A stretch of DNA of 64,000 nt, taken from positions 202,670 through 266,669 of the forward strand of contig JHYJ01000008.1 in NCBI GenBank assembly GCA_000621425.1, written 5' to 3'. This DNA is from Lachnospiraceae bacterium AB2028. Its GTDB lineage: Bacteria; Bacillota; Clostridia; Lachnospirales; Lachnospiraceae. A program made the translations under genes and the position numbers. The notes under the pieces are model-generated. The model ran no database searches. It saw only the letters and a program-made list of their open reading frames with translations, and had not been told where the DNA came from. Below, one piece after another: positions 26,823 through 35,044 of the stretch; within the stretch, counting starts at the first letter, position 1, and each line of letters begins with the position of its first letter.

Positions 26823-28652
26823 TCACTCCCCAACAAGATCAATAATCATATTTTTCTTCAGTTCTTCCCTTGGCAAAAACGGCGCCAGATCCTCTAACGG
26901 TGGAGAAACAAGCGTACCATCCGATAATCTTTTTGTTGCAGACTTTGGCTCAAAAATCTGCCCCTTATCACACATCACTTCGCATAAACAAAACGTCTCA
27001 CTTTCAAACACAGCTACTATTTTTTCCCTAAGCTGCTCATTATTTTCTATGCGTACATAGGGGATACCGTATGCCCATGAAATCTTCTCAAAATCGGGGA
27101 AACCAAGATCCCGGCTTTCCGGTCCCACACCAACCAAACCATTGTGAAAAATATTATTCTGTGTCTGCCTTATCTGATGATAGCCCTCATTATTGATCAC
27201 AAATATTTTGATCGGGAGCCTGTTGGTCACAACCGTCTGCAACTCCTGTATATTCATCTGAATGCTTCCATCACCTTCGATACACACCGTCGTCCTGTAA
27301 TCGTTGGCTATACAGGCCCCGATAGACGCAGGAAGCCCATACCCCATGGAAGAAAGTGCGCAGTTCATTATAAATCTCTGTCCCTTTCCTATGTAGTACG
27401 ACTGACTGCCCACTACGCTTGCAGACCCGTTTGAAGCTACAGTAATATGCTCTTTTCCACACCCCCTGCTTAATTCGTCCATAAAGGAATAAACATTTGT
27501 CCTGCCGGTCTGTTCAAAATGCCTTTTCATCACCACCGGATAAGCCGACTTCCAAGACTGACAGCGCTCAGACCAGTCCTTTCTCTTATCCGGATCAGCT
27601 GCATCTATCCGTTCAGAAAGAGCCTTCAAAAACACTTTCGCATCGGAACATATCGGTAGATCTACTCTTATTGTGGGTTTCTTTAATTCATTCGGATCTA
27701 TATCCACATCAACTACATAGGCCTGTCTTGCCCAGGTGTTCACATCATATCCTACCTGCAATATGCTCAGCCTGTTGCCCACTGCCAATATCATATCGCT
27801 GTTCTGGACCGCAAAGTTTCCGGCACGGTCTCCCATTGTTCCGCCACGACCCACGTAATGCTCATCATCCGTACTTATGAGATCAATGCTATCCCAGCAC
27901 GTAACAACCGGCAGATTCAATTTCTTCACAACATCATTGAATTCATCCATCGCTCCAGCTATCCGTATGCCATTCCCGGCATAGAACACCGGACGGTTTG
28001 ATGTGTTTAATTTATCAATGACCATTTCCACAGTTTCGATCAGTTTTTCAGGCTTTATTTCTGCTTCAGGATACTTATCATCATTCTCACTGATATCAAA
28101 TCCCCGTAGAGACTCTTCTTCGATCCTGGCCCCCTGAACATCTACCGGTATATCAAGCCAACATGGCCCGGGACGTCCATTTGTTGCATAATAAAAAGCC
28201 TTTTCAAGGCAATACCGTATATCTGCGGGATCATCAAGCATCTCCGCATATTTAGTCATATTCGAAACAGCAGAAATAATATCAAACTCCTGTCCACCTA
28301 ATGTTCGAAGATCCAAGCCACTATTTTTGATGGTAAGGGATCTTTTTACCTGACCGGAAAAGACAAGCATCGGTGTCGAATCCTGATAAGCCCCCGCCAC
28401 ACCATTTAATGCATTTATGCCTCCCGGTCCGCTGGTTACGCATAAGGCCGCCATTCTGTTATTAACTTTAGCATAGCCTTCTGCAGCCATGCTGCATGCC
28501 TGCTCATGGTGCTGATATACACAGTGCAAACTTTCATTATGGCCAAAGCTGTCATTTAAATGCATTGCTCCACCGCCAACCACGGTAAAGACGGTCGTTA
28601 TTCCATGCTCTATCAAAAATTTTGCTATATAGTCAGATACTTTGATCATCAT
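26823..28652 (-). CDS. Thiamine-diphosphate-dependent enzyme (acetolactate-synthase family)
   Basis: A 609-residue three-domain ThDP enzyme. Glu50 in HHEQACSMAAEGYAK is the proton-relay glutamate, GPGGINALNGVA closes the PYR domain, and the ThDP motif runs from GDGSIQMNIQEL to NNEGY in the C-terminal PP domain. Overall it resembles IlvB, but no regulatory IlvN partner is present. Some family members, such as YerE of yersiniose synthesis, transfer a two-carbon unit from pyruvate onto a CDP-keto sugar, which is possible because rfbF/H/G are close. Other C-C ligases or decarboxylases are equally possible. Its ATG overlaps the kinase stop (ATGA). Confidence 0.85.
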   Translation of the reverse strand: MMIKVSDYIAKFLIEHGITTVFTVVGGGAMHLNDSFGHNESLHCVYQHHEQACSMAAEGYAKVNNRMAALCVTSGPGGINALNGVAGAYQDSTPMLVFSGQVKRSLTIKNSGLDLRTLGGQEFDIISAVSNMTKYAEMLDDPADIRYCLEKAFYYATNGRPGPCWLDIPVDVQGARIEEESLRGFDISENDDKYPEAEIKPEKLIETVEMVIDKLNTSNRPVFYAGNGIRIAGAMDEFNDVVKKLNLPVVTCWDSIDLISTDDEHYVGRGGTMGDRAGNFAVQNSDMILAVGNRLSILQVGYDVNTWARQAYVVDVDIDPNELKKPTIRVDLPICSDAKVFLKALSERIDAADPDKRKDWSERCQSWKSAYPVVMKRHFEQTGRTNVYSFMDELSRGCGKEHITVASNGSASVVGSQSYYIGKGQRFIMNCALSSMGYGLPASIGACIANDYRTTVCIEGDGSIQMNIQELQTVVTNRLPIKIFVINNEGYHQIRQTQNNIFHNGLVGVGPESRDLGFPDFEKISWAYGIPYVRIENNEQLREKIVAVFESETFCLCEVMCDKGQIFEPKSATKRLSDGTLVSPPLEDLAPFLPREELKKNMIIDLVGE

Positions 28653-29944
28653 GCATTATCTCCCATAAAATAACCATCTGCATATCTGAGCAGGCCTTCC
28701 ATAGTATCTCCGGTCGAATAAAGACTCTGGGCACCTTTATAATGACCACTTATTCCATCACGCAACTCTGTAAAACGTTCCGATACACCGCCGGAAAAAA
28801 GCACCTTCTTCACATTTTCACGTTCCGGCCAAATCCGGTCTGCCGCAGTGCAGAAATTTTCAGTCATCTGCATAATGACAGATGAAAACAGATTCGCCAT
28901 AGTAAAGTTTCTTTCATCTATGTTCCCTATACTGCCTTTTACACTGTCAGTGATCGCATTTTCAAAAAATCCCATATCAAGTTTCAGGAACCACTCATTA
29001 TCTGCATTACACGAATCAAAAATCCCTCTCCAGATTTCCTCATCCCCGATATTAACATTGTATGTTTCAAGAACGCTCTTTATAAATCTGAAATACACAT
29101 TTAACGCTCTTCCAGAGGGGATATGCGGAATTGTCACCAGATATTTTCCATTAAAAAATGGCCGAAGCTGCCATTTTTCATCATAAGATATTTCACCGGA
29201 TAATCTCGATACCTGTGCCCCCGTACCCATATTAAACGAAATTGTATCCATACCGCTCAAGCCTGCCCCCAGAAGTGCCGCCTGCTGGTCACCGATTGCC
29301 GGTAAAGCGGTAACCTTTACATTATCAAGCATAAACTCCGTTGCTTCAGATGATACCGTCGGGAAAAGCACATCCGTAGCACCTATATAGCTGATTATTC
29401 CAGAACTCCACTTTGAATCTGTTATATCATACAAGCCTGTTGCTGCTGCATTTGTCGGATGAATCTTAGGATCCTTACCAGACAAAAATCTTATCAGATA
29501 ATCCCCCAGAGTATAAAAATATATGTTGCCATCATGTTTACAGTTATTCAGAAACCACGAAAGATTACTTGACGGCAGCCCCCCCCTAAATGGCATTCCT
29601 GTTCTGATTACCAGATCCTGTACTTCCGGGGCATTCAATAGAGACCTGTCTCCAAAGTCCGTCTGCCATGATATATAATCAGTAACAGGACTACCATCCT
29701 TATCAGTTATAACAAATCCGTGCATTTCATTTGAAATACAGAGTACACACTCATTAAGGCCGTCGCAAAACTCTGAAAGGATTTTTTCGACAGTTTCACA
29801 CAGGTGTATTATCTTGTCAGTTGAAGACAGAGGATCAAGCGCTACCCCCGGTGCCTGTACCCTAATATTTCGTTCTTTTTTCCCATTTATGACCAGGGCT
29901 GCCTTTATAAAGCTGGCACCGCAATCAATTGTTATAATATTCAT
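28649..29944 (-). CDS. FGGY-family carbohydrate kinase (sedoheptulokinase-like)
   Basis: A 431-residue ASKHA-fold kinase. The N-terminal phosphate-1 motif is IDCGASFIKAALV, the hexokinase-type aspartate region is ALPAIGDQQAALLGAGL, the phosphate-2 motif is FNMGTGAQVSRL and the adenosine motif is KKVLFSGGVSE. The pattern fits ketose kinases, and the short length and GDQQA region recall sedoheptulokinase. It overlaps both neighbours slightly and lies between a cyclase of the dehydroquinate-synthase type and the ThDP enzyme. A kinase making a heptulose phosphate would supply that cyclase, an inference from order. ATP-dependent, cytoplasmic. Confidence 0.78.
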   Translation of the reverse strand: MNIITIDCGASFIKAALVINGKKERNIRVQAPGVALDPLSSTDKIIHLCETVEKILSEFCDGLNECVLCISNEMHGFVITDKDGSPVTDYISWQTDFGDRSLLNAPEVQDLVIRTGMPFRGGLPSSNLSWFLNNCKHDGNIYFYTLGDYLIRFLSGKDPKIHPTNAAATGLYDITDSKWSSGIISYIGATDVLFPTVSSEATEFMLDNVKVTALPAIGDQQAALLGAGLSGMDTISFNMGTGAQVSRLSGEISYDEKWQLRPFFNGKYLVTIPHIPSGRALNVYFRFIKSVLETYNVNIGDEEIWRGIFDSCNADNEWFLKLDMGFFENAITDSVKGSIGNIDERNFTMANLFSSVIMQMTENFCTAADRIWPERENVKKVLFSGGVSERFTELRDGISGHYKGAQSLYSTGDTMEGLLRYADGYFMGDNA

Positions 29945-30998
29945 TCGTTGACCTTAGATAATCCATGAAAACATTTTCCAGTTTCTGACCGATCTTGACC
30001 GGATGTACACACAGATGGCTTTTCCCATCAAGCAGAGCAAAATACAATGTATCGTTTCTTACTTTCTTGTCTTTTTTTATCATTTCAAACAGTCTTAACG
30101 GATCATCAACCACAATCTCATCCGTTAAGAAACACGTCTTTATAGTTTCCTTTATTTCTAAATAATACGCCTCATCAATAAGCCCCTCTTTATAGGCTAT
30201 ATAGTTGGCCACATCGATTCCCCAGATTACTCCCTGGCCATGTGGGATTTCATTATGTGTGTACGCCTCCAACGCATGTCCGAACGTGTGCCCATAATTA
30301 AGAACACGCCTGTAATCAGATTCAAATTCATCAGCCTCGATGACTTCCTTCTTTACTTCCAGACCCCTTTTAACATAATATTCAATGTTGTCACAGGGAA
30401 TATATGATTTTTCCGATTTCAGTTCTTCATAAAAATCAGCGTAATTTGTAAGAGAAAACTTAAGAATCTCACCCCAGCCGTTCAGATAATCTCCGTGCGT
30501 TAAGGTATTAATAAAATGCGTGTCAATGAATATTTTTTTCGGAGGATAAAAAACACCAAGCTGATTTTTAACTTCACCGAGATTAATGCCACATTTTCCC
30601 CCTATGCAGGAATCGCACATTGAAAGCAGCGTTGTCGGGAAGAAAAACCAGTCCACATTTCGCAGAAACAGGTTTGCCGCAACGGTTGTAACATCCTGAG
30701 TAATTCCCCCGCCGAAACAGACTACCTTCCAGCTCTTCTGAACCGAAAGCGAACTCCAAAAACCGATTATTTCCATAACCGTTTCCATATTCTTCTTACT
30801 TTCAACAGGTTCCATTAAATAGATTCTGTCTTCCGGAACAACTGTAAATTGATCTTTGTATAATCCATATACATTTTTATCAATTACATAAACACATTTT
30901 TCTCCAAGTCCCTGTAGCACATCAGTAAAATCCTTTACAAATTCCACCTCGTAATCATATAGACTTGATTTTATTTTTATGCAGTCATTGCCATTCAT
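29925..30998 (-). CDS. 3-dehydroquinate synthase-like sugar-phosphate cyclase
   Basis: A 357-residue NAD- and metal-dependent sugar-phosphate cyclase. Motifs: GGGITQDVTTVAANLF, FPTTLLSMCDSCIGGK, KNQLGVFYPPKKIFIDT, the metal Glu in GWGEILKFS and metal His residues in LNYGHTFGHALE and PHGQGV. The pattern KCGINLG...KNQLG and YGHTFGH differ from housekeeping AroB and approach the 2-epi-5-epi-valiolone or 2-deoxy-scyllo-inosose classes. Start at 30998 follows GGGGAAGG; an ATG 8 codons upstream overlaps the aldolase gene. An isolated aroB outside a shikimate cluster supports a cyclitol role. Confidence 0.8.
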   Translation of the reverse strand: MNGNDCIKIKSSLYDYEVEFVKDFTDVLQGLGEKCVYVIDKNVYGLYKDQFTVVPEDRIYLMEPVESKKNMETVMEIIGFWSSLSVQKSWKVVCFGGGITQDVTTVAANLFLRNVDWFFFPTTLLSMCDSCIGGKCGINLGEVKNQLGVFYPPKKIFIDTHFINTLTHGDYLNGWGEILKFSLTNYADFYEELKSEKSYIPCDNIEYYVKRGLEVKKEVIEADEFESDYRRVLNYGHTFGHALEAYTHNEIPHGQGVIWGIDVANYIAYKEGLIDEAYYLEIKETIKTCFLTDEIVVDDPLRLFEMIKKDKKVRNDTLYFALLDGKSHLCVHPVKIGQKLENVFMDYLRSTNEYYNN

Positions 30999-31008
30999 AG
31001 CCTTCCCC

Positions 31009-32619
31009 CTACTGAATTTCATAAATACTTTCTGTCAAAAAAGAAATTGACATTGAACCGACAACTGAATCATGAAACTCCCTGTACATCTCCTTTATCT
31101 CCTCATTCAACTCTTCCCACTTATTGTCAGGGTTCAGTGTCGGAAGATTCTCGTCTGCATAGCTTTCATTGTATTTCGTCTTAAAACCATCAAAGCCTGC
31201 AATATATACATCCGTAGCATTAAGTTTTTTCATAAGCCTCAGGCATAGGATCATTGAGTTGTCAAAATGTTCCCATCCCCTTTTTATAACAAGGTTATAG
31301 TTGATTACCATTTCTCCGTCTTCTGCATTTGTTTTTATACAGGAAAGAAGGATTTTTCTCATGCCGCCAAACGTCTCCGGATAAGCACCTTTAGCATACT
31401 CATACCGGACTGTATTGGTAAAAAAGATATAGTCACAGTCGTATAGCTTATTGACGGCATTCACCTCAATCACGACAGGATTCTCTTCTTTAATAAACTT
31501 TCTTATCTTCTCATATTCCACGGATGCCGTTTTTCCAGGTGCCAATAACAGCACTTTCCTGTCTTTTACGGTATCCCGAAGCGAACTTATTACGGCATCA
31601 TCATCAACTATTCTGCTCTGGTTTTCCAGGAATTTCTGTTCCAGAAGATCATAATCATATTTCCTGCGTTCTTCTGCTGAAAGTGATTCGATCACGTTTC
31701 TCATGTCCCTGGCATTAGTCCGGTGGTTTGTAAGAAGATATGCAATATTATTCACATGGCACTGGTACAATCCTGCAATAAAATACGCCGTTGAGTATCC
31801 CCAGGTATATTCTTCATGGAATCTTTGCATATATGTGTCAATGGCATCCATTATTGCATTCATGTCATAGCTGCCATGCTGCTTTCGGTTAAGATAGCTT
31901 GCCACCAGCTCTGTAGTAGCATTGCCTGCTCCTCTCCCCATCCCGCTAAGCGTTGCATCCACGATTATCGTTCTTTTATCTTTCATACTTTCAACAAAAT
32001 GGATGCTAAGAGCAAAAGCCAGCTGCTGATTATTATGTGAGTGGAATCCGATACTTATTTCTTCATCAAGATTATCATTAAGAATCTTTGTGATTCGGTC
32101 AAGATCATCAAAAAACATTGCTCCGAAAGTATCCACAACCGACAAAGAGACCGGTTTGAACTCATTCATATCCCTCGCCAGTTCAACCAATTCATCATCA
32201 GAGTATGCCAGTGTATTCGCGGCCTGAAAAAGCACCTGGTATCCTTTTTCTTTGATCCTTCTTCCTACTTCTATTCCTTCGCGATGTTTTCCGTGCGGAA
32301 AAACCACTCTGACCGCATCAATCCCCTTACCGTTGTTCTGTGGCAGGACATCTGTGTCATATCTGTCCCAGTCTATCATTGCGCAATATAGTATTTTACT
32401 GGATTTATCTGTGTGATACGGCTCAATATCCGACGGAATATGAAAAAAAGACGAACCGTCCTTATGATCTGCGTTTTTTAACCACCCACACTCTATTATA
32501 TCTACATGAGCATCCTGGAGCTTGGATATCAGCCCTCTTATAACGGGCGTCCCAAAATTAGATTCGGTAATATATGCACCATCACGAAGGGTGCAGTCTA
32601 AAAGCATTATTTTCCCCAT
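31009..32619 (-). CDS. DRE-TIM aldolase with extra C-terminal domain
   Basis: A 536-residue protein. Residues 1-300 form an HMGL/DRE-TIM metallolyase barrel: LLDCTLRDGAY (Arg12, Asp13) and GFHSHNNQQLA with the metal histidines, then SGMGRGAGNATTEL. It resembles 4-hydroxy-2-oxovalerate aldolases, which join or split pyruvate and an aldehyde. Residues about 345-536 are an added Rossmann-like domain (KVLLLAPGKTASVEYEKI, CDYIFFTNTVRYEY, DVYIAGFDGF) resembling the DUF115/Maf-type fold. AGGGGAAGG precedes the ATG. It is the first gene of the cassette, with a TATAAT -10 33 bases upstream. Confidence 0.8.
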   Translation of the reverse strand: MGKIMLLDCTLRDGAYITESNFGTPVIRGLISKLQDAHVDIIECGWLKNADHKDGSSFFHIPSDIEPYHTDKSSKILYCAMIDWDRYDTDVLPQNNGKGIDAVRVVFPHGKHREGIEVGRRIKEKGYQVLFQAANTLAYSDDELVELARDMNEFKPVSLSVVDTFGAMFFDDLDRITKILNDNLDEEISIGFHSHNNQQLAFALSIHFVESMKDKRTIIVDATLSGMGRGAGNATTELVASYLNRKQHGSYDMNAIMDAIDTYMQRFHEEYTWGYSTAYFIAGLYQCHVNNIAYLLTNHRTNARDMRNVIESLSAEERRKYDYDLLEQKFLENQSRIVDDDAVISSLRDTVKDRKVLLLAPGKTASVEYEKIRKFIKEENPVVIEVNAVNKLYDCDYIFFTNTVRYEYAKGAYPETFGGMRKILLSCIKTNAEDGEMVINYNLVIKRGWEHFDNSMILCLRLMKKLNATDVYIAGFDGFKTKYNESYADENLPTLNPDNKWEELNEEIKEMYREFHDSVVGSMSISFLTESIYEIQ

Positions 32620-32652
32620 AACACCTTCCCCTAAAGCTTCAAACCACGATTA

Positions 32653-32658
32653 CATTAT
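32653..32658 (-). promoter_or_regulatory. -10 element of the aldolase-led operon
   Basis: A perfect TATAAT on the minus strand, 34 bases before the aldolase ATG. The -35 is poor (TATACA-like at about 17 bases). Confidence 0.45.
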
Positions 32659-32706
32659 ATCAAATATTCCTTTTTCTGTATAATTCTATATGCAAAAAAC
32701 TCTTCT

Positions 32707-32735
32707 TTGACATATATCGGCTAAAAAAGTAAAAT
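32707..32735 (+). promoter_or_regulatory. Sigma-A promoter of the 32776 glycosyltransferase
   Basis: TTGACA (32707-32712) and TAAAAT (32730-32735) with a 17-base spacer. The divergent aldolase promoter lies 50 bases away. Confidence 0.75.
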
Positions 32736-32775
32736 AAATGATAATGAATCTATCACACTAAGCGAGGACATGATC

Positions 32776-33963
32776 ATGAAATACAGTCTTGCATGTTGTT
32801 ATATGACCCATAATCACCCTGAGGTTATTGAAGAAATATTAAGCCGCTCTATAAAGGACTATGCAGATCACGGCATAGATATCTGCATCTGTGACGACAG
32901 TGATGATGACAAAACAGCCAATCTTATAAAAGATTATCAATCCCAAGGCTTTAATAATTTACACTACGTTGATTCACATAGAGCACTTGATGGATCCCAC
33001 AAATACCTCCTTGTAATACAAGGAGATTTACTTCCTAAAGAGTACGACTATATCTGGATTTCAAAAGATAGGGTATGCTTTAGTAGTTCATATCTTGACA
33101 AACTCTGTACAGAAATTGACGAAGGACATGACATAATAATTGGAACAAATGAAGCACAAAGAGCTGACGTTGGGGTATGTGTGTGTCAAAAACAATATAC
33201 AGACCCTACAGAATTCTACAGACTTTATGGAGCTCATTCCACTAATTGGGAAGCTTTGATATATAATAATAAAACCTTCCTAAAGCCTATCAATTTTGAG
33301 AACTATACCCAAATATATGGGTTCGGCAAGGGATGCAGCTTTATTCAGCCTATTGTTCTTTTCGCAAGACTTGCTGAAATGACTAAATGTTCTATACGTA
33401 TTTCCAGATACGAATTAGGTGATCGATTCATATCCGAAAAGGCAGGTTCAAATTGGGGTGATGTAATGTTTTCACTTTGGATCGACCGTTGGGTAGCTAC
33501 CAATTTTTCCCTGCCTAGCATTTATGACAAATACAAAGCCGAAGTAATAAAATCTGAAACCAATCTTGCAGAATTATTCGGTTCCTTTGAACGTATGGTC
33601 GGATTTCATATGGCAAATCTATACAACAGGGAAATCTTCGAAAAATACCGTGATATGTGGCCATTTGTTACAGATATTCCGATTGATATACTAGAACTTA
33701 TTGCGGATGGTGATTATAACAACGCTCTGAGGCGCACAATTGAAGACTTTGATAATTCTTTTGCAACCCATGACTTCAAGAGAGCCTGGTGGATTATAGC
33801 AGGAAATGCATGTTTAAAGGGATACTACGATGCGACTACATACGGTCTTCTTGTAATGTGTTTTAATAAGTATAGAGAGAACATGCAGCTTATCGGTGCT
33901 TCCGCTGTATTTGACGGGGTCAGCTCTATAGATGATTTAAAAAAGAAATATGGTGTAACCTGA
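32776..33963 (+). CDS. GT2-like glycosyltransferase
   Basis: A 395-residue protein with a GT-A-like N-terminal domain. CCYMTHNHPEVIEEIL opens it, ICICDDSDDDKTANLI fits the nucleotide region, and YDYIWISKDRVCF takes the place of a DxD motif. The remainder is helical and lacks a family I recognise. GAGG lies 8 bases before the ATG at 32776, which is preferred to an ATG two codons earlier with only 2 bases between it and GAGG. It is a single plus-strand gene with its own promoter. AT-rich DNA. Confidence 0.65.
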   Translation: MKYSLACCYMTHNHPEVIEEILSRSIKDYADHGIDICICDDSDDDKTANLIKDYQSQGFNNLHYVDSHRALDGSHKYLLVIQGDLLPKEYDYIWISKDRVCFSSSYLDKLCTEIDEGHDIIIGTNEAQRADVGVCVCQKQYTDPTEFYRLYGAHSTNWEALIYNNKTFLKPINFENYTQIYGFGKGCSFIQPIVLFARLAEMTKCSIRISRYELGDRFISEKAGSNWGDVMFSLWIDRWVATNFSLPSIYDKYKAEVIKSETNLAELFGSFERMVGFHMANLYNREIFEKYRDMWPFVTDIPIDILELIADGDYNNALRRTIEDFDNSFATHDFKRAWWIIAGNACLKGYYDATTYGLLVMCFNKYRENMQLIGASAVFDGVSSIDDLKKKYGVT

Positions 33964-33988
33964 TAAGTCCTTGTTGGTTAACGCCCCG

Positions 33989-34807
33989 TTACGCATCCAC
34001 CAGAAGCTTATCCTCAATTTTCTTTACCAATTCATAAGGATAGCCGCAGAAATCCACAATCTCTTCTACGCTCCTTCCATTACGGAGCATCTTCTCTATA
34101 CTCTGCTCTATTCCCTCCTCAATACCTTCATCCCTTGCATCCTGTATAACAGTCCACTCCTTCATATACTGTGTCCTCCATAACGCATTCTTTCTGCCCT
34201 TTTCTACCGCCTGTTCTATCTTTTGTGTCAAGCCACTGTCAGCTTGACCTCTCTCCACATATGTGTATAGCTTCTGCAATTCCTCCGGAAGATCTCCGCC
34301 CTGATAGCGGCAGTTGCAGAATATCTTCATCGTGCCATCCCCCAGCCTTAGATCCAGGCGCTCCTCACAACATTCCCTAAATGTGTACCTGCTTAGCCCC
34401 AATCCAAACGGATCAAATGTACAGATAAACATCACGCTACTCTCTGGGAGTTTCCTATATGAATTACCCTTATCCATAAAATCAATGTCTATTGCCCCCT
34501 GATAATACCGGCTTCGCTTTGGAAGCTGATGAGATTCAACCGACCTATGGTTCAGATTTTCCATCTCAGCATCATATAACGATCCATTGTTATCTTCATT
34601 ATAGACATCCAGTCGAATTGGCTTGCCGTCTACCGTATAGCGAAACTCTCTCTGTGTCCGTACCTCCTTCAGTTCCCCTACAGGTTCCTGGAGCAGACAT
34701 TCCAGCACTTCTCTGCACAGCTCCGGATCCTCCATTACCTTGCCGAACATGAAGTCGTCACAGAACCGCAGTTCCTCGTAATTCTTCATTACCCTCTTTT
34801 TTCTCAT
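33989..34807 (-). CDS. Rpn/PD-(D/E)XK family nuclease-transposase
   Basis: A 272-residue protein of the Rpn/PDDEXK_2 kind. It opens with ELRFCDDFMFGKVMEDPELC, the catalytic core is IRLDVYNED followed by YDAEMENL (Asp and Glu plus the family's following polar residue), and the tail contains a repeated charged helix (RDEGIEEGIEQSIEKML) typical of these proteins. Members are nucleases linked to recombination or defence and are frequently multi-copy and mobile. Start at 34807 (MRKKRVMKN) is chosen because AAAGGAGGAG precedes it. It interrupts the glycan island and has its own promoter. Confidence 0.85.
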   Translation of the reverse strand: MRKKRVMKNYEELRFCDDFMFGKVMEDPELCREVLECLLQEPVGELKEVRTQREFRYTVDGKPIRLDVYNEDNNGSLYDAEMENLNHRSVESHQLPKRSRYYQGAIDIDFMDKGNSYRKLPESSVMFICTFDPFGLGLSRYTFRECCEERLDLRLGDGTMKIFCNCRYQGGDLPEELQKLYTYVERGQADSGLTQKIEQAVEKGRKNALWRTQYMKEWTVIQDARDEGIEEGIEQSIEKMLRNGRSVEEIVDFCGYPYELVKKIEDKLLVDA

Positions 34808-34988
34808 ATGAACTCCTCCTTTTTGATACCGGCAGGAGCTTAGAGATATAAAAGGGCACTTACCCCAGTCCATCCAATTCCTGCCTATAAATAAATGTGG
34901 TTATAAGCAAGAATTTTCGAACTGATTAAGATCTGATCATAGAATACTATAAAATAAGTCTGATATACGAAAAGTTGCTTATGTTTGA

Positions 34989-35016
34989 ATTATAGCACGT
35001 TGAACCGTATTGTAAA
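34989..35016 (-). promoter_or_regulatory. Promoter of the Rpn-type gene
   Basis: TTTACA (35011-35016) and TATAAT (34989-34994) with a 16-base spacer. The leader is about 175 bases long and contains no frame worth calling. Confidence 0.6.
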
Positions 35017-35044
35017 GTGCGGTCTATGACAGCACACATCATCA

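Noticed and set aside
26823..28652. ThDP gene as IolD (inositol catabolism)
   Set aside because: Motifs and length fit the acetolactate-synthase type better, and no other iol gene is near.
29925..30998. Housekeeping aroB
   Set aside because: No other shikimate genes are adjacent, and the active-site surroundings resemble cyclitol-forming relatives. Not proven, so the symbol is left empty.
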